64,000 bases of DNA from Sceloporus undulatus (lineage: Eukaryota; Chordata; Lepidosauria; Squamata; Phrynosomatidae), in NCBI RefSeq assembly GCF_019175285.1, contig NC_056523.1:122705896-122769895 (forward strand), given 5' to 3'. Both the position numbers and the translations under genes were made by a program. This document shows positions 1-9,785 of this stretch, in pieces. Below the pieces are notes generated by a model. It did no database searches, was not told the DNA's origin, and saw nothing but the letters and a program-made list of their open reading frames with translations. Position 1 is the first letter of the stretch. Every line of letters starts with the position of its first letter.

Positions 1-483
1 TGGTGATGGTGACGAAATAGAAATTGATGAGCAAGCATCATCTGTTCAACCTGTCACAATCTTGCATGGCGATGGGGTTAGGGCTCTAGAAACTGCAATG
101 AAGTACATCGAGCAACAAGAGGAGGCTACAGGAATGGACATTATGATGCTGCAAAGATGGCGAGATTTGGCTGCAATCCTCAGGAAAGCAGAAAAAGATC
201 AGTGACTTTTTCAACGTGTCAGTGGACTGAACTGTTTATACTGTACAGGTACATACTTTACAGTACTGTACATGAAAATGTTGTTGTCCCGTGGTTTTTT
301 TTACAATTTGTATTTTCATAGTGATTGGAAGGCTTTTCATAGTGATTGCTAGGCTTTTCATAATGATTCATGGCTTTTCATAGTGATTCAAGGCTTTTCC
401 AATGACCCTCCGGATTATCTGACTTTTTCGACTATCCGACCTATGGGACCGCCAGTTTACGTCAGATAATCGAGACTCTACTG
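1..483 (+). mobile_element. Tigger DNA transposon, 3' end
   Basis: The transposase tail is followed by non-coding sequence that ends with GATAATCGAGACTCTACTG. This is the inverse of the Tigger terminal repeat (CAGTAGAGTCTCG...), and it is followed by TA, the expected target duplication. Between stop codon and end, at about 312-400, lie four or five imperfect 22-bp tandem units containing GGCTTTTCATAGTGATT. The 5' part lies outside the window. Confidence 0.8.
2..205 (+). pseudogene. Tigger/pogo transposase, C-terminal fragment
   Basis: An open frame of 67 codons enters from the left edge and stops at 203-205. It reads as an acidic stretch (GDGDEIEIDEQ) followed by ALETAMKYIEQQ and a final RWRDLAAILRKAEKDQ, which is how transposases of the Tigger (pogo/Tc1-mariner superfamily) end. 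The matching terminal inverted repeat lies 280 bp downstream. Only the end of the protein is in the window, so it cannot be judged whether the rest is open. It is a transposon gene, not a host gene. Confidence 0.75.
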
Positions 484-550
484 TACTTTTTCTTAAAAGC
501 TAGGTATACTTCACATCCCCATGTTAGATCAGTGGTATCTGTAGAAGGAG

Positions 551-666
551 GTGGAAAGCATGTGGCCCACCAGATGTTGTTGGAGTGCAACTTCCAGCAG
601 CCCTAGCCAATGATAATGAATGCTGGGATTTACAGTCCAACAACAGCTGGAGGGCCACATGCTTCC
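551..666. mobile_element. Short palindromic repeat (MITE-like)
   Basis: The two halves are imperfect reverse complements: AGCATGTGGCCC...AGATGTTGTTGGA on the left and TCCAACAACAGCTGGAGGGCC on the right. Related half-copies, recognisable by a GGGAGTTGTAGTCCA-like core, occur near 10,195, 12,800, 14,760, 18,680 and 35,705. It is a non-autonomous DNA-transposon-like family; superfamily not established. Confidence 0.55.
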
Positions 667-928
667 TACTTCTGCTATGAAATCTAAAATGCAAGAGGCA
701 TACGCAAACTGATCGTACGTAAATTCAGGAACTTGAATGAGACAGACAAGTAAATCTATTTTAAACTTAGCCCGTTTCCCCCAGACCTCCTTCTTTCTGA
801 AGTGACACCTCCCCTCCTGTTAGACATAGCAGGCACAAATATTTATCCAAATTAAAAAATGGCTCAGCTATTCACCAACTCTGCCATCTCTTCCTGCCTA
901 TTACAATCTACTCAGAATAAATAAAACC

Positions 929-933
<5 letters not shown>

Positions 934-964
<31 letters not shown>

Positions 965-965
965 T
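934..965. repeat. (ATT)n microsatellite
   Basis: About ten ATT units in a row, directly after an AATAAATAAAA stretch. Simple repeat. Confidence 0.95.
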
Positions 966-1490
966 ACTCTCTTTTGCCTGCCTTCCCAAAGGGCTGAAAG
1001 AGAGAAACTACAGAAGCCTTTCTTCCTGACCCTTCCTTCTACAATTTCCACACTTCTGAAGATATGCAGTCCTTGCCCTTTTTTTATCTGTGTGATTCAA
1101 CAATGCAATAAGAAACCGTTGCAGTTATGCATCTGTTATTTTTAGAAGTCTAGTTGGTTTGGCTTAGGGCAGGTTTTTGCACGTGGCACAGAGGATGGAA
1201 GGGTTTGTCTGCATCTTTTTGCCTGTCTTTTGTTTGAGGATGTTAGCTTACCCCTGCCATTTCCTTGGCCCCAGAGAGGAACACTCTTTGCAAATCAAAG
1301 TCAAAAGTAATAGGATGCTATCAGGCAAGGTGAAGGCAGAAGTGGCAGCAGCACAATGGACCTGGCTAAAAATGGAAGAAGAAACACAAGGATGCCTTTA
1401 CTCCTTTATAGCAAGTAAAAGAAAGAAGTGGATTTAATGGCAGTCCACCCATTGCGTTTCCCTCAGTCCAATAAGGCTAAGCCTCTAATA

Positions 1491-2433
1491 CAGGGGTAGG
1501 CAACCTTTTTGAGCCGGGGGCCAGGTTGGTGTCCCTCAGACAACCGGGGGGGGGGGAGCCAAAAAATAAATAATTAAATAATATAGGACAACATTTTCAA
1601 ATGTAGGACACATTTTTTAAAAAATGGAGGACATGCCAAAAATTTCATGATTTTTAAAAAATGTTAATAGAAATGCATCTTTCTTAGGCATGATCAAAAT
1701 GGAGGAAATTTGGCCATTATTCCTAGACAGATGGCAGAAATCGACTTCCCTTTCTGGCCAACCCCCCCCTCCCCCCATTCCAAACAGCACATTTCAGCAT
1801 TGAACATGGCTTTACTTAACATGGCAATCTCTTGCATATTTCAGAGGCTTATTGCATAACCAAACTCTTTGGGTTTCACACTGAACAGGGGTTCACATGG
1901 CTATGCATATTTAACATGTCAAGGTGGTCTCACAAGAAGTGATTTGCCCTCGGGTTCAAATGTACTTCTCAGAAGTGTATACTTGGTCAAGAGACTGTGG
2001 TTTTTCTTCACTGCGCATGAGTTTGTAAAAATCACAGCAACTTACATTGGCCATGCCTCTGAAGCTTGCTCATATCAATATCACCATCACCATCCTTCTC
2101 CTCCTCCTGCTCCTCTTCTTCTTCTTCTTCCTCCTCCTCCTCCTCTTCCTCCGCCTTCCTCCCTCCTCCTCCTGCTCCTTCCTGCCTCCTCCTCCTCTTC
2201 CTTCCTTCCAAGGCCCCCTCGTGCCTGTGCAAGAGGCCCAAGGCCCTGCGCGGCTGCGCGCGGGGCCTTTGCCCCCCCTTGCCTGCCACCAAAGGCCCCG
2301 CGCACTTCCACGAGAGGCCAAAGGCCCCATGGGGCCTTTGGCGGCGGCAGTCGGCAGCAGGACCAAGCAGGGGCTGGTCCCAACGGCTCGGCGGGCCACA
2401 TGAGGCCCGCGGGCCGTAGGTTGCCAACCCCTG
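1491..2433. mobile_element. hAT-type non-autonomous element A
   Basis: Ends are CAGGGGTAGGCAACC on the left and the inverse GGTTGCCAACCCCTG on the right. The flanking octamers CTCTAATA and TTCTAATA match at 7 of 8 positions, as expected of hAT insertion. The body contains a roughly 450-bp segment (about 1,580-2,070) shared with the element at 17,534-18,246, then a CTC/CTT-rich run and a GC-rich tail. Long open frames over the tail are compositional and are not genes. Confidence 0.75.
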
Positions 2434-2644
2434 TTCTAATATGACCAGTCAGTAGGTTTAAAAATATTATTAAAACTATTTATATCATGTTTGTCTCTTC
2501 AAATACAGTACTGTATTTTATTCTACACCTCCCATCAGCCCTATCCAGTATAAGCAATTGTGGAATTTATAGTTTAAAACATCTAAACATTCCTAAAATC
2601 TTAGTAATTTACTATATACTGTGTTTCACAACAATCCTTGTGAG

Positions 2645-3165
2645 ATAATATGCTTTTTTTTAAATATGCTTTATTTATGTACCGCTCTTCCGAGACGATC
2701 AGAGCGGTTTACAGCACCATTTAAAACATACACATCATAAAAACATCATCTCAGTGCATATATCAATAAAAACCAATAAAATCCAACATCAATAAAACAA
2801 GTTAACAATAATCAAGCAAGGAATCTAACAATTGTGATTAGCCACTTGTATCAGGGGAAACAAACTCTATGAGGAGTCTGAAGGGAATGCTAACTGGAAG
2901 AGGTGGGTCTTCAAAGCCTTTTTAAAGGCATCCAGTGTGGGGATCGTGCGAAGCTCTTCTGGAAGTTTATTTCAGTGCATTGGTGCAGCTGATGAAAATG
3001 CTCTCTGGTGAGTTGCTGCTAGTCTCACCTTAGGGTGTACTAATAAATTATTTCCTGATGTTCTGAGAGTGTGGGGCGGATTATATGGGGAGAGGCGCTC
3101 CCTCAAGTAACTCGGGCCCAAGCCATGTAGGGCTTTATAGGTAATAACCAACACAGATGGCCTGT
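2645..3165 (-). mobile_element. L2/CR1-clade LINE, 3' fragment
   Basis: On the minus strand a frame reads YKALHGLGPSYLRERLSPY followed by a TLRTSGNN segment and QRAFSSAAP. This is the typical C-terminal end of an L2-like reverse-transcriptase ORF. The remainder towards 2,645 is the AT-rich 3' UTR ending in a T-run on the plus strand. Exact clade (L2 versus Rex1/CR1) is uncertain. Confidence 0.6.
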
Positions 3166-3390
3166 ACTTATTAACATTTTATCGATGGCCAAATGAGATG
3201 ACAAATTGGAGTGTCACGTGGTGAACTCCAATGGAGGTAAGACTTGAACCAATGTTCCCCATAGTCAAATCCATTTCATCATCAGTTGGGTCACGCTCTT
3301 GCTATTTTTTCTTTTTTAGAAAAAAAGATGATATCTTTAATTATACTTTAATCATCCTTTATTTCCTTATATCAAACAGGATGCCGAAAT

Positions 3391-4595
3391 CATAGAATCA
3401 TAGAATCATACAGTTGGAAGAGACCACACGGGCCATCCAGTCCAACCCCCTGCCATGCAGGAAATCCAAATCAAAGCATCCCCAGCAGATGGCTATCTAG
3501 CCTCTGCTTAAAGACCTCCAAGGAAGGAGACACCACTACACTCCAAGGGAGTGTGTTCCACTGTCGAACAGCCCTTACTGTCAGGAAGTTCTTCCTAATG
3601 TTGAGGTGGAATCTCTTTTCCTGCAGCTTGCATCCATTGTTCCGGGTCCTGTTCTCTGGAGCAGCAGAAAACAAGCTTGCTCCCTCCTCAATATGACATC
3701 CTTTCAAATATTTAAACAGGGCTATCATATCACCTCTTAACCTTCTCTTCTCCAGGCTAAACATCCCCAGCTCCCTGAGTCGTTCCTCATAGGGCAAGGT
3801 TTCCAGACCTTTCCCCTTTTTAGTCGCCCTCCTCTGGACACACTCCAGTTTCTCAATGTCCTTTTTGAATTGTGGGGCCCAGAACTGGACACAATATTCC
3901 AGGTGGGGCCTGACCAGAGCAGAATACAGTGGCACTATTACTTCATCTAGACACTATACTTTTATTGATGTAGCCTAAAATTGCATTGGCCTTTTTAGCT
4001 GCCGCATCACACTGTTGACTCATGTTCAACTTGTGGTCTACTTGGACTCCTAGATCCCTTTCACATGTAGTTTCATTCAGCCAGGTGTCCCCCATCCTAT
4101 ATCTGTGCATTTCATTTTTCCACCCTAGAATCATAGAGTTGGAAGAGACCACAAGGGCCATCCAGTCCAACCCCCTGCCATGTAGGAAATCCAAATCAAA
4201 GCATCCCCAACAGATAGCCATCTAGCCTCTGCTTAAAGACCTCCAAGGAAGGAGTACCTTACATTTCTCCGTGTTGAATTTCATTTTGTTAGCTTTGGCC
4301 CAGCTTTCTAGTCTATTCAGATCATTTTGAATCTTGATCCTGTTCTCTGGAGTATTAGCTATTCCTCCTAATTTGGTGTCATCTGCAAATTTGATAAGTA
4401 TGCTCCCAATTCTGTCATCCAGGTCATTGATAAAGATGTTGAATAGCACTGGGCCCAGGACAGAGCCCTGTGGGACCCACTGGTCACTTCCCTCCAGGAT
4501 GAAAAAGAGCCATTGTTGAGCACCCTTTGGGTTTGGCCGGTCAACCAGTTACAGATCCATTTAACAGTTACTTTGTCTAGTCCACATTTTACAAG
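3391..4595 (-). mobile_element. CR1 LINE, 3' part, with a second CR1 tail inserted
   Basis: Minus-strand CR1. Its 3' tail (ATTCTATG repeats) is at 3,391. The frame at 3,471-3,935 gives the end of the reverse-transcriptase ORF ([17 protein letters not shown], then RRATKKGKG and [11 protein letters not shown]). A further RT piece with FADDTKLGG lies at about 4,260-4,449. Between them, 4,128-4,256 is a second CR1 3' end in the same orientation, so one copy has landed in another. The 5' edge runs into a perfect palindrome at 4,596-4,714. Confidence 0.85.
4128..4256 (-). mobile_element. CR1 3' end inserted within the larger CR1
   Basis: This is a second copy of the first 130 bp of the CR1 3' end seen at 3,400-3,525 (same TTGGAAGAGACCAC and CCATCCAGTCCAACCCCC cores). 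It interrupts the RT-coding part of the larger CR1, which resumes at 4,257. It is 5' truncated. Confidence 0.75.
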
Positions 4596-4714
4596 CTTGT
4601 TTGCAAGAATGTCATGGGAAACCTTGTCAAAGGCCTTACTGAAATCAAGATATACTATATCTTGATTTCAGTAAGGCCTTTGACAAGGTTTCCCATGACA
4701 TTCTTGCAAACAAG
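4596..4714. repeat. Perfect 59-bp inverted repeat at the CR1 5' edge
   Basis: Positions 4,596-4,654 and 4,656-4,714 are exact reverse complements separated by a single base. Both arms are CR1 RT sequence (the arm contains CAAGGCCTT-like and CATGGGAAACC motifs, read in opposite directions). It is a fold-back of the truncated LINE's own 5' end. Confidence 0.95.
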
Positions 4715-4721
4715 AATCTGA

Positions 4722-4970
4722 TTTGACACCACTTTAACTGCCATGGCTCAATGCTATGGAATTCAGGGAACTAGAGTTTGTTGTGGCACCATAGTAATGG
4801 CCTTAGCTAATGGGTATCTACATTCTGAAACAGGGCTCAAGGCGATGAAATCCTGAGACTTGCAGTGCTGTGAGACATTTAGCCTGCTGTGTCCCAACCC
4901 TGGATCCCATGGCAGTGAAAGCGGTGTCAAAGTGGGCTATTTCTGCAGTGTAGCTGAGGTTCATGGCTGG
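4722..4970. mobile_element. Palindromic MITE-like repeat, family P
   Basis: It starts TTTGACACCACTTTAACTGCC and ends with the inverse (...GCGGTGTCAAA...CTGCAGTGTAG). The same family is seen at 15,018-15,295, 18,843-19,055, 41,473-41,690, 41,691-41,850, 45,368-45,588 and, as a half, at 47,080-47,190. Both arms carry a CCATGGCTCAATGCTATGGAA-like core. It is probably a non-autonomous DNA transposon. Confidence 0.6.
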
Positions 4971-5043
4971 CCTGATGCCTCCAACTCCAGATCCTCACAA
5001 GATGTTCTGGAAGTGATTAACCCCAACGCCTTAAAAAGAAAGA

Positions 5044-5325
5044 TTAAGGAGAGATTAAGGGAGGAGGAGGAGGAGGAGGAAGACAAGGGACTGGGCAGGG
5101 AAAGGGAGCCTCCCGAGGCAGGGGCACTCTACCACTCGCTTGGGGCTCCGGTTGCATCCCTGGGAAAGGCAGGGATTGAGGGCAGGAGGGGAGGGATCCT
5201 GCATCAGTGCTGCAGCGAGAGAGAGAGAAGAGGAGGCTCAGTGTCCCTCCTGAGCAGCAGGCAGAGAGAGGCAGAGGAGGAGGAGGAGAAGCAGAAGCAG
5301 CGCCCTTGCAGCCCTCCCCTGGCCC
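5044..5325 (+). other. Purine-rich segment with strong splice-donor context (possible non-coding first exon)
   Basis: A GA/GC-rich stretch, richer in CpG than its surroundings, ends in CCCAG followed at 5,326 by GTAAGG, a near-consensus 5' splice site. It could be a non-coding first exon of a transcript running rightwards, conceivably RTBDN, whose ATG exon has an upstream acceptor. No coding conservation is visible and the open frames here are compositional. It may equally be repeat-derived. Confidence 0.2.
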
Positions 5326-5406
5326 AGGTAAGGGTCCCCTTCCCACGGTCAGAGCCAAGCCCTGCTCCAGGTGGGACTCGCAGGGAGAGAGCCACTCGCC
5401 TCCCTT

Positions 5407-5460
5407 CTCTGCATCCACACTGCAGAAACAAGCCGGGTGGACCCCCGCTTTAACCAGAGC
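5407..5460. repeat. Left half-site of a P-family-like terminal repeat
   Basis: CTGCATCCACACTGCAGAAA followed by AGCCGGGTGG and CCCGCTTTAA. Its reverse complement, at about 85-90% by eye, lies at 7,066-7,112. The pair brackets the microsatellite-rich tract at 5,480-6,180. Confidence 0.5.
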
Positions 5461-5479
5461 TGAGGAATAAGGAGTAAAG

Positions 5480-5521
5480 GAGTAAGAGGTATATACAGTG
5501 TGTGTGTATGTATTAATATAG

Positions 5522-5573
<52 letters not shown>

Positions 5574-6180
5574 AAAGAAGTAAGAATATGTATGTATATT
5601 ATATATATATATATATATATGTAAAGAAATCATAGAATTGGAAGAGAAGTAAGAGTGTGTGTATATATATATAGTAAGAAGTAGAGGTTACATATATAAA
5701 GAAGTAAGAGGATAGATATAGATATATGACATATATAAAGAAGTAAGAGGTTTTTATAGAGAGTAAAGAAGTAAGAAGTTATATATATATATATATATAT
5801 ATATATAGCAGTAAGAGGTTTATATATATAGTAAAGAAGTAAGAGGTTTTATATATATATTTATATTTATATTTTGTTGAATGGCATTGTATTTCAATTT
5901 TGTATTATATTCTATTTTCTAAACATTTTATTTTATTTTATGCCATTTTATGTACAGTGCTGTGTAAACGTACAGCACTTTATAAGTAAAGTTAATAATC
6001 ATAATAACATAGTAAAGAAGTAAAAGGTTATATATATATATATATATATATTATAGTAAGAGAATATATATATATGTGTGTGTGTAAATAATTACTGCAT
6101 ACAGTATATAATTATATATATATAGTTAAGTAAATAATTACAGAAATTATATATGTGTGTGTGTTTGTTTGTTTTATAAT
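5480..6180. repeat. Composite microsatellite/minisatellite tract
   Basis: Several (TA)n runs and one (GA)n run alternate with a degenerate unit of the form AGTAAAGAAGTAAGAGGTT, repeated about ten times. A LINE-like tail (TACAGCACTTTATAAGTAAA, about 5,870-6,000) is embedded. No coding content. Confidence 0.85.
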
Positions 6181-6508
6181 AATACAAAACAAACAAATCA
6201 ACACAAACAACAAACAGGCTTCTTGGAGGTCTGTATGTAAACTTGCATAATAGCTATCTTTTTATGGGGATAACAAAGCAGTAACCAGATCCTAAAGACA
6301 TCACTCAGGTTTGCTAGTTGATGAAGCTGGGATCCAAGTGTCTTTCCAAAGATGAGCTTGATGCATAGGGATAGGAAATGAGTTGATTTGATAAACACTG
6401 ACCAATCCTCAAAAAAGGCATCTGGTTTCTTTGATCCATTACAGAGTCCAAAAGTATAGGAAAGCTTTTCCAATAACCAAACTCTTTTCTGCCAGTCTCT
6501 TATTAGTA

Positions 6509-6795
6509 GGGGACATACTAAGGACAGTACTTGCCTGTAGGAAAACATTGGAGAACACTAGCTCATAGGGAATCATTGGGGAATACTTGCCATAGGGAAA
6601 CTGGGGATTATTTATCCATAGGGAATCATTGGGGAATACTTCCCCACAGAGAAACATTAAATACTTGCCCATTGTTTCCCTATGGAAACACATATTCTCC
6701 AATGTCTCCCTATGGGCAAGTATTCTCCAAGGATTCCCTATGGGTAAGTATGGTTTCCTTATGGGAAAGTACTGGCATTCGTTTCAGTAGGTACC
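6509..6795. mobile_element. hAT-type MITE, family G, copy 1
   Basis: The element begins GGGGACATACTAAGGACAGT and ends with the inverse form TTTCAGTAGGTACC. It is flanked by the perfect 8-bp duplication TATTAGTA (6,501-6,508 and 6,796-6,803). The interior is a set of imperfect direct and inverted units around CATAGGGAAACATTGGGGAA. Copy 2 is at 7,644-7,866. Confidence 0.85.
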
Positions 6796-7122
6796 TATTA
6801 GTACATTCCCTGTTTTCCAGCTTCTTGCGGTTATATTACTGGCTGCTGAGATGAGAAATGTGACAAGCTTACGATGAGGAGTAAGACAGGAGTAACATTA
6901 AGAAAACATATCTTACTCTAGAGTAGGACAAGGAGTAACCCCAAAATCACCACTATTCCCCAGCCCTGGCTTTAACTACCACTGGCCCAAGGCTCTCCAG
7001 CTCCGCTTTGGTGCCACACAGCAATCTACCTTGACCAGGATTTGCAGAGCATGGAGCGAGGACAACTAAAGCGGGCTCCCACCGGATTTGTTTCTGCAGT
7101 GTGGATGCAGTCTTGGGTCCTG

Positions 7123-7154
7123 GGGAAGGGAAGGGAAGGGAAGGGAAGGGAAGA
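7123..7154. repeat. (GGGAA)n microsatellite
   Basis: Six units of GGGAA/GGAAG in tandem, followed by AAGAAAG. Simple repeat. Confidence 0.9.
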
Positions 7155-7213
7155 AAGCCCCTGCTGGCTTTCCCAATTCAAGAAGAGTGGATCTGTCCTT
7201 GCCTTACCTGGGC

Positions 7214-7420
7214 CTGTGTGTGCCTTCAAGTTGCCTTGTCCCAAGCTGTGGATTTCTTAGGCAAGGAGTCTAGTCAGAGAGGTGGTTTTGGTAGTTCCTT
7301 CCTCTGAAATCTAGCCTGCAACACCTGGTTTTGGTTGGCAGTCTCCCATCCAAGTACTAACCAGGGCTGGCCCTGCTTAGCTTCTAAGATCACATGGTAT
7401 CTGGTGCCTTTTCAAGTATT
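7214..7420 (-). mobile_element. 5S-rRNA-derived SINE (5S-Sauria-like), reverse
   Basis: The plus strand reads tail first: GTGTGTGCCTTCAAGTTGCC, then TCCTTCCTCTGAAAT, then CTCCCATCCAAGTACTAACC and CCTGCTTAGCTTCTAAGATC. The last two are the complement of the 5S rRNA internal promoter region (GGAAGCTAAGCAGGG...GGTTAGTACTTGGATGGGAG). The tail resembles the 3' end of BovB LINEs, which is how this SINE would be mobilised. Confidence 0.8.
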
Positions 7421-7513
7421 TTTCTCCTCTTCTTTCCTTACATAGAGGAACTCAAATAGATTTAACAGATATTTTTTTAAAAAGGAGAAGTTCTTGCTCT
7501 GTTACGTTTACTC

Positions 7514-7934
7514 AGGGTGGCCCAGACATATCTTACATTTCCACCTTCTGTCCAGGAGGAATTCCAACATGTCCTCCATTTGGAGCATCACTAAGAACCA
7601 TGAATTTATATTTACATGAGTGGGTTTTTTTGGCTTTTCTTTTGGGGACCTACTAAAACAAATGACAGTACTTGCCCATTGGGAAAACATACTTGCTTCG
7701 CGTGAATCATCACAGAATATTTACCCATAGGTAAACATGGAAGAATACTTGCCCATAGGGACACATCACCCTATGTTTACCTACTGGCAAGTATTCTCCA
7801 ATGATTCTTTATAGGCAAGCATGGTTTCACTATGGGCAGGTACTGTCATTTCTTTTAATACGTCCCTTTCTTTTGGAATGTCCTACATTTCACAGTGCCT
7901 TGTCCTCCTTGCAGTTATGACATCTGGTCACCCT
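7514..7934. mobile_element. hAT-like element with AGGGTGRCC ends, carrying an inserted MITE
   Basis: Terminal repeats are AGGGTGGCCCAGA on the left and CATCTGGTCACCCT on the right. The body carries the GTCCTCCATTTGGAGCAT and AATTTATATTTACATGAGTG motifs seen again at 40,732-40,906 and 43,130-43,690. The family-G MITE at 7,644-7,866 has inserted into it. No convincing target duplication was found for the outer element. Confidence 0.65.
7644..7866. mobile_element. hAT-type MITE, family G, copy 2
   Basis: Begins GGGGACCTACTAAAAC and ends with the inverse TTTTAATACGTCCC. It is flanked by the perfect 8-bp duplication TTTCTTTT (7,636-7,643 and 7,867-7,874). The target lay inside the older element at 7,514-7,934. 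Interior as in copy 1. Confidence 0.88.
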
Positions 7935-8549
7935 GTGTTGACTTGATACCAAAAGTGTCCTGTTCTCACTGCGATCCTTTGGATACAGCAGCAGCACCTT
8001 CTTCTTCACGTTTTCTGTGGAGGACTTGGGGAGCTGGAATCCTTTTGCAATTAGTCTCCCTGTGGGCTTACTGCTTCATACAGCCAAGGTGGGGTACAGT
8101 AATTCAACAAGGGAAACCTGCTGGTATTTGTAATGTGTGAATGTTGCAACAAAATGAGTCATTCTGTACCTGTCTTAAGGAAGAATCAATCCATAACCTC
8201 GGGCTGCAACGTTGACCTTATTGGTTAGGTAGCTAAACCAAAAATATGTTGCCTACAAACATAACATTAATAGTTGATAGTATGAAAATTTTAAAAATAA
8301 AATTGTGAGTGGCCGGCATCACAAGAAAAGAGACCGTCTTCCAAAATGGTGTCTTGTAGTTCAGTTGAAACCAAGAGGGACATCCCTCATATGCAGATCT
8401 ACCCAGATTCAATGTATTAATAAAGTAAAAGCATAAGATTAATTTATGAAGACGTTTTCATTGGGTGAGCACCTTAACGGAAACTATATCAGAGTGGGTC
8501 AAGTTAGCATTTCTTTGTCCCTTGCTATAAAACATGCAGGGGGAGCTGT

Positions 8550-8700
8550 GCTGGCCATTTAACAAATTCAAACAAAAATCCACCAAACAGTGATACTTCT
8601 ATTGGCCAACCAAAATGCACAACCTCCAGCAAGTACAGTATATTGTGCATTTCAGTCTGCCAATAAAAGGTATCACTGTTTGGTGGGTTTTCGTTTGAAT
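8550..8700. repeat. Inverted pair of short repeat ends
   Basis: CACCAAACAGTGATACTTCTATTGGCC on the left (8,581 on) and an AATAAAAGGTATCACTGTTTGGTGGG form on the right are imperfect reverse complements about 60 bp apart. The same end (CCCAATAAAGGTATCA) appears at 42,840-42,870. This is a dispersed repeat family of unknown class, possibly Penelope-like. Confidence 0.4.
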
Positions 8701-8869
8701 TTATCACTTGCTGTTGTACATGGGTTGCTCAGTCCTTCAGAATAAGGATAGTAGTAATCTTGTTCTTCAAAACTCTCCCTTTTATCGAACTGAAATTGGA
8801 ACAAAATGCACAAGTATAGAGGCAAATAACAACCATGAAGGTTTTACATAAATTCAACCTAGATAATGA

Positions 8870-9470
8870 GGAAATAGAAAGAGCTCCCATACCTTGGATC
8901 AAACACTGATCAGAATGGAAACTGATGTCAAGAAATCAGAAGAAGACTAGGAATGAGAAGGGCAGCTATGTCAGAACTAGACAAAATCCTAAAGTGTAAA
9001 TATATACAGCTGAACAAGTGTTAGAATTGTCCAGGCTATAACATTCCACATCACAATGTACAAATGTGAGAGCTGGACAGTGAAGAAAGAGGATAAGAAG
9101 AAAATCAATTCATTTCAGATGTGGTGCTGGAGAACAGTGCTGAGGATACTGTGGACAGCCAGAAAGTGAAATGAGTGAATAGATCAAGCCTGGAAGCCAG
9201 GATGATAAAATTGAGGCTGTTGTACTTTAGCCACATCATGAGAAGACATGACTCATTAAAAAAGACAATAACGCTTGGGAAGGTGGTTGGTAGCAGAAAG
9301 CGAAGACAACACCCCCAGATGAATAGATTCAATCACAGAGGCCAGCAATCTGAATTTACAGGACCTGAGCAGAGCAGTGGAGGACAAGGGGTCTTGGAGA
9401 TGCCTCATCCACAGGGTCCCCATGAGTTGAGCTTCACTCAAGGCAACAAGATAAAGTGCCTAGTGAACAG
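8870..9470 (+). pseudogene. RTE-BovB LINE, 3' part of ORF2
   Basis: Translated pieces on the plus strand read YKCESWTVKKEDKKKINSF, then MWCWRTVLRI, then LRLLYFSHIMRRHDSLKKT and LGKVVGSRKRRQHPQMN. This is the conserved C-terminal end of the BovB ORF (CESWT, WCWRR, LxYFGHLMRR, LGKxxGxRRRGRQ). Several stops and frame changes interrupt it, so it is an old dead copy. Another fragment of the same region lies at 18,305-18,500. Confidence 0.8.
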
Positions 9471-9554
9471 GGCTGTACATGGAAAGCAGAATAGAGACTG
9501 GGTGATGTGGGATGCATGATCTGCAGTTTTGAAGGTGAACTATATTGCCATTGG

Positions 9555-9785
9555 TGGCTCTATGTGTGCGTTGTGTGCCTTTCAGTTGCCTGTTGTTGTG
9601 GTGGCTCTCTGCATTTAATAGGTTTTTCTTGGCAAGGAATACTCAGAGGTGGTTTTCTCAGTTCCTTCCTCTGAAATATAGTCCACAGAACCTACTATCC
9701 ATTGGTGGTCTCCCATCCAAGTACTAATCAGGGGTGACTCTATTTACCTTCCAAGATCAGATAGGATCAGGTGCCTTTAGGATAT
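9555..9785 (-). mobile_element. 5S-rRNA-derived SINE, reverse
   Basis: Same order as the copy at 7,214: tail GTGTGCCTTTCAGTTGCC, GGCAAGGAATACTCAGAGGT, TCCTTCCTCTGAAATATAG, CTCCCATCCAAGTACTAATC and the 5S-like CCAAGATCAGATAGGATC. Near full length. Confidence 0.8.

Noticed and set aside
1869-2444. Long open frames on both strands over 1.9-2.45 kb
   Set aside because: They run through CTC/CTT repeats and a GC-rich transposon tail, have biased composition and no domain.
5480-6180. A CRISPR-like or functional tandem array
   Set aside because: Units are degenerate, spacers are TA microsatellite, and the organism is a vertebrate.
7300-7390. A 5S rRNA gene
   Set aside because: The 5S-like stretch lacks the 5' and 3' ends of 5S rRNA and is fused to a LINE-like tail, so it is a SINE.
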